Assembly (NCBI GenBank): GCA_009746045.1
Contig: RPFO01000594.1
Coordinates: 480,001 to 535,000, forward strand
Length of the DNA: 55,000 nucleotides
Direction: 5' to 3'
Source: Mesostigma viride
Lineage: Eukaryota; Streptophyta; Mesostigmatophyceae; Mesostigmatales; Mesostigmataceae
In this document: piece by piece, positions 19,905 to 55,000 of the stretch
Layout: each line of letters opens with the position of its first letter
Position numbering within the stretch: position 1 is the first letter of the stretch
The notes under the pieces: generated by a model
The model's database searches: none
Told to the model about the DNA's origin: nothing
The model's input: the letters and a program-made list of their open reading frames with translations, nothing else
Made by a program: the position numbers and the translations under genes

Positions 19905-21593
19905 CCCCTAAATGGTCTGAGATCCTGCCGATAAATCGGCTGGATCTTCACAATTTTGCAAACCAGATGCCATCCAACCTACCCATATCCAATGGCTGTC
20001 CTTGGGGGCCAAGCATGTCCATGAGTTGCCCTTCGGGTTGGTATATCACAATCTCACATATATGCAGGGTAGGCCATATATAACTGCCGTCAAAGTCAGG
20101 GGGGTCAAGACGCGCGTTTTCATTTTTGGTAGAATGTGCATTTTGAATTATGTTATAAGACCTAGGCACCTACCACTTCAGGGATGATAAAAAATTAGTT
20201 CCTGAACAGTTTGAGCCATTGGGGTCATCATTTGGGTGGGTATACCAGCAGCTACACTCAGTACAGCCCATAGGGGTACCGTTGGTAAAAAGCAACCAAG
20301 GGGGTAGGGGTGGGCATACTACCTACTAATATGGCCACCAACCATGCCAAACAATACATTTCCCTTCCACAATGATGGGGAAACATAACTGCATCATCAC
20401 ACTGCCCTTACATGGCACCTATGTGCAGGTGCCACCTTGTCCATGCACGTAGGTAACGTGGTACGGATACCCTACGCAAGGCATGCATTCTAGGAGGCAG
20501 CCACCAACAAACTAGTGATGTTGAGCCTATTTCAGCCTGCCCTAGCAAGGATAAACTAGGCCTAAGCTGCTATAGCTTGCCAGGTGATGGCCAGCACACC
20601 TGGTGGCACATGCTGTCAATGGGAAGCTTTTACTCACCAGTTACGTGCTTGATGATGCCACAGAGACCAGCCAACTGCCTCACACTCATGCAATATGTGT
20701 GTGGGAAATGTATAACAAACATATATGGAGGTATTCAAACCCATACATCCTCTAAAACTTATCACCATCACCCTGTGGCAGGTCAACTGACTGAGGGAAG
20801 CATCTAAGAAGGGTGTTTTAGAAAGGGGCCAGGCCAGGGTCAAGAAAGAGCATGAATAATGCAAAAAGAATGTGCTACACAAGCTAGAACGTATATATAA
20901 ACGTCAAAAATCGATAGGAAAACGATGACTAAGCTTTACCAGGCATGGATGGCGTTACCTTGGCCCAGGCGGTGGCCGCAAAATGGCGCATTTCGGCACA
21001 CCAAAGTTGTGCAGCATGGTCGCTGGATTCGGCGATTTCTGGCCACCCTTGCACGTTTACGACTACTATGTATCATAAAAAGTACAAAGAAACCAATGTA
21101 TCCTTTAAAATACGCCGGAAAGGTATTGCTGTCAACGTTTCTATCGTCCGGCCTGATCGCAGTTATTTCCAGGAAGAACGCTGCCGACACCTATCAAATG
21201 GCATTCCCGCGAACCAAAAATTGGCCTGTATGATCTTTAGGACGTATAAAATCAATTTTCTAAGTTTGGACAGAAAATTCGAACGCAAACGTAAATGCCA
21301 TGCGTGGGCGCAAGCCGCCATGGCCAGGTCGTCGTTTTCCGGAATGCACGTTGTACGTGAAAAAGTACCCTGACCCCTTGTACTTTGACCGGCCAGAACA
21401 CGTCTATAACTTTGTCAAAAGTATGCAAACCCTAGTACCATGCTGTGAAGAATTTTATAAACTTTCGATCTTCTCAGCTAAACTTTTCCTAATTCTCAAT
21501 AGATTTCGCGGCATCTGGTCCCCCGAGAAGGGGCCGATGCATCGGCTGGAACTCGATTTTTGGCTGAAAATCGGCAGCAAGACCATTTAGGGG
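19905..21593. mobile_element. piggyBac-like element, apparently non-autonomous (1,689 bp)
   Basis: TTAA lies at both outer edges (19901-19904 and 21594-21597), with perfect 14-bp inverted ends CCCCTAAATGGTCT and AGACCATTTAGGGG. Inner CTGCCGAT/ATCGGCAG words are also inverted. TTAA target sites and CCC-GGG ends are diagnostic of piggyBac. Interior open frames (for example 20925-21233 and 20945-21373) show no recognisable DDE transposase, so it is a deletion derivative or badly decayed. Confidence 0.8.
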
Positions 21594-21597
21594 TTAA

Positions 21598-22867
<1,270 letters not shown>

Positions 22868-23694
22868 CCGCACAAGCTGACCACGGGGCCACCCCCCCGG
22901 CCATCTGCTACTTCCAGACGCCAGCACCCGACGGCCCCGAGGGCCCCTTCCTGCGCCTGACCCGCATCCCCGACTCAGCCAACCGCCCCCTGCCAGCCCC
23001 CCCCCCTGGCATCTCCGTCGCGGGGGTGTGGTCCGTCGAGCGGCTGTGCGGGTACGTGGGCATCCTGGAGCCAGAGTCCACGGTGGATCTGCCCAGGCCT
23101 GCCCAGGACTGGCCGCCGCTCGGGTGCCAGCATCAGGACGCCCTTGCCGGTGACCGGGGCCGGTCTGCGGGCGTCCGGTTCGACGAATCCTTCGTGGCCA
23201 TCGAGCTGGCGGATGCGGCCAAGGGGCGTCCGCTACCTGCCACGCCCGCCACCCATGACGGGCCATCGCGCAGCGACGAGGGCATGAGGCTGCTTTTTGC
23301 GCGCAGGATGACGCGTGATGGCAGGCAGCATACAGGGGGGGATGACCGCGTGATGGACGCTAGTGCCGTGGTCTCGTCCCCTGGTCTTGAGCTCGAGGTG
23401 ATCTGTGCGGGCGAGGGCGGGTCGCTGCTCCTGAAGCCTCTCAGGGACGCCCTCGCCTCTGTGACTGGTGACGGCGGCCAGTCATTGAAGCTGGGTGTGG
23501 CCGTGTCGGGGGATCTCGGTGGCATGGTGGCGACTGTGAGAAGCGACAGTGCGTGCGTGTGGCCGACACCTGGGGGCTCGGCGGGCGCGCGCCTGCTCAG
23601 CGGCGTTGCGGACGGGGGCATCACCAAGGCAGACGTGGAGCTGGTGGTGGCGCAGTATGCGCGCGACGTGGCGTGGTCCGACGTGTTCGCGCCG
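22868..23694 (+). CDS. DUF3431 gene exon 1 (first visible)
   Basis: Open throughout, ends GACGTGTTCGCGCCG|GTGGGT in phase 0. A CTTC array begins about 15 bp into the intron. Upstream coding is likely because no convincing initiator precedes it. Confidence 0.7.
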
Positions 23695-26196
23695 GTGGGT
23701 GCTTCACTCCCTTCCTTCCTTCCTTCGTTCCTTCCTTCCTTCCTTCCTTCCTTCCTTCCTTCCTTCCTTCCTTCCTTCCTTCCTTCCTTCCTTCCTTCCT
23801 TCCTTCCTTCCTTCCTTCCTTCCTTCCTTCCTTCCTTCCTTCCTTCCTTCCTTCCTTCCTTCCTTCCTTCCTTCCTTCCTTCCTTCCTTCCTTCCTTCCT
23901 TCCTTCCTTCCTTCCTTCCTTCCTTCCTTCCTTCCTTCCTTCCTTCCATTCGTCCATCCATGGGTGGGCGTCCCTCCATGTGTCCGTGCACGTGCACATG
24001 TCTCTCTTGGGAGGGCCAAGGGACACGAACGGACTTTATGATGAGCGAGCGCGTGGGCGGGCATGGGCCTGTGGTGGTGGTGGATGGTAGTTGTTTGGTT
24101 GCCTCGGTGCATGAAAATACATATCGGGTGGGTTTGGTGGCTGTCGCAGGGGTGGTCTAGGTGGGCGATGTGGTGGTTTGTGTATAGGTAGGCTGCGTGC
24201 AACGATTGGCAGTTATGGAACGTTGCGGCTTCCCTTGCTTCTCAGTTCTCTAGTGGCGTGGCGGAGACCTGGCAACACGCACGGATGTAGTACATGGAGC
24301 ACCTGTAATAGGCAGGGAGCGCCCGCCATGTCTATCATCCCTGCTTGCCTCCCTGGAGGTGGCGTCATGACTGGCAGTTATGCATGCATCCGTGCCCGTC
24401 TCGCCATGTCCCAATCAGGGACATGCACTCCCCGGTACAATAGCCAATGCAGGGGAATCAAGTGGGGGAGTGTGCTAGACTGCATCTATGCACTTCCGCA
24501 CCCCTGCATGTGTGCCCACCCACGGCCCATCCGCACTGCCTGCCGACCTGCCTTCCCTCCAACCCTCTAGCCCGCACTGCCTGCCGACCTGCCTGTCCTC
24601 CAACCCTCTAGCCCGCACTGCCTGCCGACCTGCCTGTCCTCCAACCCTCTAGCCCGCACTGCCTGCCGACCTGCCTGTCCTCCAACCCTCTAGCCCGCAC
24701 TACCTGCCGACCTGCCTGTCCTCCAACCCTCTAGCCCGCACTGCCTGCCGACCTGCCTGTCCTCCAACCCTCTAGCCCGCACTGCCTGCCGACCTGCCTG
24801 TCCTCCAACCCTCTAGCCCGCACTACCTGCCGACCTGCCTGTCCTCCAACCCTCTAGCCCGCACTGCCTGCCGACCTGCCTGTCCTCCAACCCTCTAGCC
24901 CGCACTGCCTGCCGACCTGCCTGTCCTCCAACCCTCTAGCCCGCACTGCCTGCCGACCTGCCTGTCCTCCAACCCTCTAGCCCGCACTGCCTGCCGACCT
25001 GCCTGTCCTCCAACCCTCTAGCCCGCACTGCCTGCCGACCTGCCTGTCCTCCAACCCTCTACCTGCACTGCCTGCCGACCTGCCTGTCCTCCAACCCTCT
25101 AGCCTGGTCAGACACCCGACCCTGTTCTACGCTCCACCCGTGCGATGTGTCACCTGCTCCCTCAGTGTTGCACAGAGCAAGCCTGAGCATGCCAGGGCAT
25201 GGCAGGACAGGCCCTCAATGACTTATGCAACCAACCAAATGCGCTGCTTTGACTTATGCGCTGCCTTGCCGCCCTCTGTGGACCGGTTCGTTCATTGGAC
25301 CTCCGTCTTTGGACCCCCCTCTTGTGACCCGTCGGTTCATTCGTTGGCCACCGGGTGCTTGTGCAACCACACGCGCTGCCTTGGCCCCCTCTTGTGACCG
25401 ATTGGTTCATTGGACCCCCCTCTCTGGACCCCCCTCTTTGGACCCGTCGGTTCATTAATTGGCAACCGGTCTTGATGTATTCCTTCCACCATGCCCTCAT
25501 CTCCGCCTCGCTTCCCCGCCACTCCCATTTCGCCGTATTTGCATGCGACCCCTTTCCGCGCGGCTGCCTCCTTTGCGTCGCAGATCCGCACGGTCTACTC
25601 CAAGGCGGAAAAGACGGAGCCGGGCTTCATTCGTCTCGACAACGTAGGGCGCGAGTCGCACAGCTTCCTCACACACATCATCCGAAACTACGACAACCTG
25701 GCCGCCACAACGGTGTTTGTGCAGGACCATCGGCCTGGTACGTAGTGATGTTGGGTGTGGGCGTCTGGCCGCTATACAATCATCTACTTAAGTACGGGAG
25801 TGTGAGTTAGTACGATTGATCCAGGACACGTGCGGTGTTTGTGCAGGACCACCGGCCAGGTATATAATGATGATGCAAGAGGTTTCTGCATGGTCACAGT
25901 ATGGTGACACGGTGGACAGTGAGTGTCCCACACCATCCGCAGTTACTGGCTAGGTGCATGTGCTGTGACTTCCGTAGTTACTGGCTAGGTGCATGTGCTG
26001 TGACTGTGATGACCATCGCAGAAGAACATATACCTGTGTGAAGTAGCCTACGAAACATGCGGTGTGAAACATGCTGTGCAGTCATGGAGGTAGCTGATTA
26101 GCCGAGCAGGAACAATGTCATCATCCTCGTTGTGGTCGTTGTTGCAAGCAGTGCCCCCCCGCCTCCATGGCATTCCAGTTTTGCTACCAGCACACG

Positions 26197-26228
<32 letters not shown>

Positions 26229-27294
26229 GAAGAGCAAGGCCTCGTGCTGTCAGTGCGACCTACACAAATAACAACCAAAACACTCCCAAACCCCATAACT
26301 TTATCCACCCCCCCGCATGCCCCCCGCAGGCATCAGCCACACAATTGGCCCCCAGGAGCACCAGCACCTCCACTCGCGCTCCACGCTGATGGACTACCTT
26401 CTGTCCACCGCCCCCGTGCACATGATCCTCGGCGACGCCGTCACGCCCGACATAACGCTGGGCGCCGCCCGCCTGGGCCGCGTGTGGGACCTCCCCCTGG
26501 CCCGCCCGCTGCCGCCCTTTGTCTCTGACCAGTGGCGCGAGGGCGGCGACCCACTCGTGCTGGACACCTGGCTCCCCTTGACGCCCAACGAAGGCCTGCG
26601 GTTGCGCCTGGGCCGCGCATGCGAGCCGTTCAGTGAGTCGGACTCATACGATGGCTGCCTGTTCACGTTGGACGAGTTCTGGCGCGATATCTCCCAGCAC
26701 TCGCCCGCGCTGCCCAAGCAGCCGCCCTGGTGGCTTCCCAGCGATGCCCCTGAGGATGCCTTGGCACGCGGGGCCGGGCCACAGCTGCGAGGAGGAAGCA
26801 ATCCCTCTGATGGGTCCGGAGAGACGCCACAAGGCCTCGTGTTCTTTGCGCAAGGGGCCCCGATGGCTCTCTCCCGCGACGCGATCCGCCGGCACCCCAA
26901 GGCCTTCTACGAGAAGCTGCTCGAGCACCTGGCCATGTCGCAGGACCCGATCGCGGGTTATTACGCCGAGATGAGCTGGCAATACATCTTTGACCCCGCG
27001 GTCGATGAGCAGGCGCTCATGGCGCGCTACTGGTGGCAGACGAGGCTCGCCAGGGTGGCCGAGGGGATGAGCACGGAGGAGGTCTTGGCGCGCGTGGCAG
27101 CCGCCCACCCCAAGCTTGTGGAGATGCTCGTGCGGGGGGCGGGCAAGTTGCCGGCCGGGCATGGTGGCGTGGAGCCCAAGGAGGTGGTCATGCGGCGCCA
27201 GCTCATCCAGACGAGGACGGGGGGTGCGTACGGCCCAGCCATCGACGTCGGTACGTTCTTGCGGAATGAAGGCATTCTCACTTGGATCGATTAG
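22868..27294 (+). CDS. DUF3431 family protein, three visible exons
   Basis: Exons 22868-23694, 25584-25737 and 26330-27294 join through GT-AG introns in matching phase (0, then 1). The domain begins late in exon 1 (KADVELVVAQYARDVAW) and continues with VYSKAEKTEPGFIRLDNVGR, ESHSFLTHIIRNYDNL and TVFVQDH. In exon 3 it ends with VFFAQGAPMALSRDAI, RHPKAFYEKLL and GYYAEMSWQYIF. The NVGRE...L..I..NYDNL..TVF.Q pattern is what I recall for DUF3431, a family of unknown function often compared to glycosyltransferases. The ~275-residue N-terminal part (WPTPGGSAGAR and before) is unrecognised. The 5' end is unresolved: exon 1 could open at 22868 (acceptor TGCTGCCAG) or be read from an upstream Met inside low-complexity DNA. 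Confidence 0.78.
23703..23948. repeat. (CTTC)n tetranucleotide array, ~245 bp
   Basis: A nearly perfect array just downstream of the exon-1 donor of the DUF3431 gene. Homopurine/homopyrimidine. Confidence 0.97.
24530..25105. repeat. 41-bp minisatellite, ~14 copies
   Basis: The unit CCCGCACTGCCTGCCGACCT... ending CCAACCCTCTAG repeats head to tail with few substitutions. It fills part of DUF3431 intron 1. An irregular CGGTTCATT...GGACCCCCCTCT repeat follows at about 25279-25460. Confidence 0.95.
25584..25737 (+). CDS. DUF3431 gene exon 2
   Basis: 154 nt, phase 0 in and phase 1 out. Acceptor TTTGCGTCGCAG|ATC, donor CGGCCTG|GTACGT. It carries the NVGRE and NYDNL motifs of the family. Confidence 0.85.
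25833..25871 (+). repeat. Duplicate of the exon-2 end and its donor inside intron 2
   Basis: CGGTGTTTGTGCAGGACCAC then CGGCCAG|GTATATAATGATG repeats the exon end at 25711-25750 (CGGTGTTTGTGCAGGACCAT, CGGCCTG|GTACGTAGTGATG). The copied donor is still GT. Just downstream, a 34-bp unit (CGCAGTTACTGGCTAGGTGC...) is also duplicated at about 25938 and 25972. Confidence 0.85.
26330..27294 (+). CDS. DUF3431 gene exon 3 (terminal)
   Basis: Acceptor CCCCCGCAG|GC completes a Gly codon split after exon 2. It is open to the TAG at 27292-27294, about 320 codons, and holds the C-terminal half of the domain (ALSRDAIRRHPKAFYEKLLE, AEMSWQYIFDP). The long insert between about 26560 and 26820 is Pro/Gly-rich and may be a lineage-specific loop. 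The stop codon lies in the first unit of a minisatellite. Confidence 0.85.
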
Positions 27295-27475
27295 CTCATG
27301 CACCCTTGGATCGATTAGGTAATGCACACTTGGATCGATCAGTTAATGCACCCGTGGATGGATTAGTTAATGCACCCTTGGATTGATTCGTCAATGGACC
27401 CTTGGATCGATTAGTTAATGCACCCTTGGATAGCTAGTTGATGCACCCTTCGATAGATTAGTTAATACATTCTTG
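27282..27475 (+). repeat. ~26-bp minisatellite that begins at the stop codon
   Basis: CTTGGATCGATTAG, the last codons and stop of the DUF3431 gene, is the head of about seven units (CCCTTGGATCGATTAGTTAA...). The array therefore grew from the coding end. Confidence 0.85.
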
Positions 27476-27869
27476 GGATTAATGAAGGCAGTCTCGGATA
27501 TGCATGATATGGCACCGGTACCAGAAAAATGTGTGTGTGTGTGGGGGGGGGGGTGGGGCAATCAGTCTATTTTTGGATATGCGTGGAAGTGGCGCCTTAA
27601 GATTAAGGGATTCTGCCCCCTCTCGGAACGGTCGCCGTTGCGAAGCTGAGCCGGCATTGAGAGCTCCTTATCCTCTGTATATGAGCTGCCTGTCATCATT
27701 ATTGTCATGTGCTGGCTGTTGTGGTGCGATGGGCTTGTGGTGGTTGTCTGTTGTTGCTGTTGAGGTCCTCATTTAGCCGTTTCTGCCATGATCCTGATTC
27801 TACGTCTACTGCTACTTCGCTACTACTGGCACTAGTTCTACTGCTTTTTCTTTTGCTGCTGCTACTGCT

Positions 27870-28215
<346 letters not shown>

Positions 28216-28450
28216 GACTACTGCGACTACTATCACCAGTAATACTGCCACCACTTATTGGTGTGTTTATTAAAGGGCCACATGTTGGGATGGGCCTTCT
28301 GCCAGCGCGGTTGCTAGTTCAACCAGACGGCCCGGTTTCCATACTTCTCCCCTAACCTACTCACACAGACACTTCTTGGCTCTTCTGCCCTGCAGATGCC
28401 CCCAACTGACATAGGCGCGTCTTGCGTCTTCTGCCTCTACGGCTTGCCAC

Positions 28451-54504
<26,054 letters not shown>

Positions 54505-55000
54505 GTGAGGGGGAGGGTGACTGCTGCAGTTGATACGTGAACGCAGTGGGTGAGGGGGAGCACAGGCAAGGGGAGAAAGGGGGAGCCTATTTATGAGGGG
54601 GAGATAAGGGGGGCGGGCGCCAGGGAAACAAGAGGCAGGGGTAGGATGGGGGAAATTGCTTGGTCACCCAAGGAAGGAAGTGCCTGTGTGCCATACGCGC
54701 GGGCGTGTCACGGAGCCTTATGCTGACACGGCATGAGGAGTCGTATGCTGGCTCGGCATGAGGAGTCGTATGCGGGCTCGGCATGAGGAGTCGTATGCTG
54801 GCTCGGCATGAGGAGTCGTATGCTGGCTCGGCATGAGGAGTCGTATGCTGGCTCGGCATGAGGAGTGGTATGCTGGCTCGGCATGAGGAGTCGTATGCTG
54901 ACACGGCATGAGGAGTCGTATGCTGGCTCGGCATGAGGAGTCGTATGCTGGCTCGGCATGAGGAGTCGTATGGGGGCTCGGCATGATAGCTCAAAGTTAC
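54505..55000. repeat. 25-bp minisatellite (~11 copies) in the last visible intron
   Basis: GCTGGCTCGGCATGAGGAGT then CGTAT repeats from about 54719 to 54985. A donor-like echo (CGCAGTGGGTGAGGGGGAG) lies at about 54543-54561, near the exon-22 junction CTGCAG|GTGAGGGGGAG. Confidence 0.9.

Noticed and set aside
25790-25815. Single copy of a hAT-terminus-like word (AGTGTGAGTTAGTACG)
   Set aside because: No inverted partner or 8-bp duplication nearby. It could be a decayed end or chance.

Overview
The window is nuclear DNA of a eukaryote, probably a microalga of the green or another plastid-bearing lineage. The reasons are spliceosomal genes with GT-AG introns (donors mostly GTGGGT, GTAAGT or GTGAGG; C-rich acceptors), plant-type leucine-rich repeats encoded as 72-nt phase-2 exons, a cyclic-nucleotide-domain K+ channel, a DUF3431-type protein, and degenerate TTTAGGG-like telomeric words. 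The species cannot be named from the sequence. Coding density is very low; most of the window is micro- and minisatellite arrays and relics of several transposon superfamilies.

Layout. 1-2330: two head-to-tail copies of a decayed retroelement ORF1-like gene with no reverse transcriptase. 2331-6880: satellite arrays, no gene recognised. 6989-16616 (minus): a voltage-gated K+ channel gene with a cyclic-nucleotide-binding domain, six exons, a hAT-like element in one intron and a frame break in its Ser/Gly-rich tail. 16617-22860: no certain gene except one possible small secreted protein; it holds a Tc1/mariner-like MITE and a 1.69-kb piggyBac-like element. 22868-27294 (plus): a three-exon DUF3431 gene. 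28451 to beyond the right edge (plus): a gene of at least 22 exons encoding two successive LRR modules, each with its own cap, followed by a conserved pre-peptidase region and a metzincin-like zinc protease domain (HEFLHNLNITH, then MSYC). Exon phases agree at every junction except one.

Two points stand out. The first is the LRR-LRR-metzincin fusion, which joins a plant-type recognition ectodomain to a protease like those I recall from bacterial secreted proteins. The second is a recurrent intron structure in all three genes: the last bases of an exon together with its 5' splice site are copied again, once or many times, just downstream inside the intron, and some of these copies have become minisatellites. 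The introns therefore carry decoy donors beside the real ones. The three genes share no visible pathway. The channel would act in a membrane. The LRR-protease looks extracellular or lumenal, but no signal peptide or membrane segment was found for it within the window.
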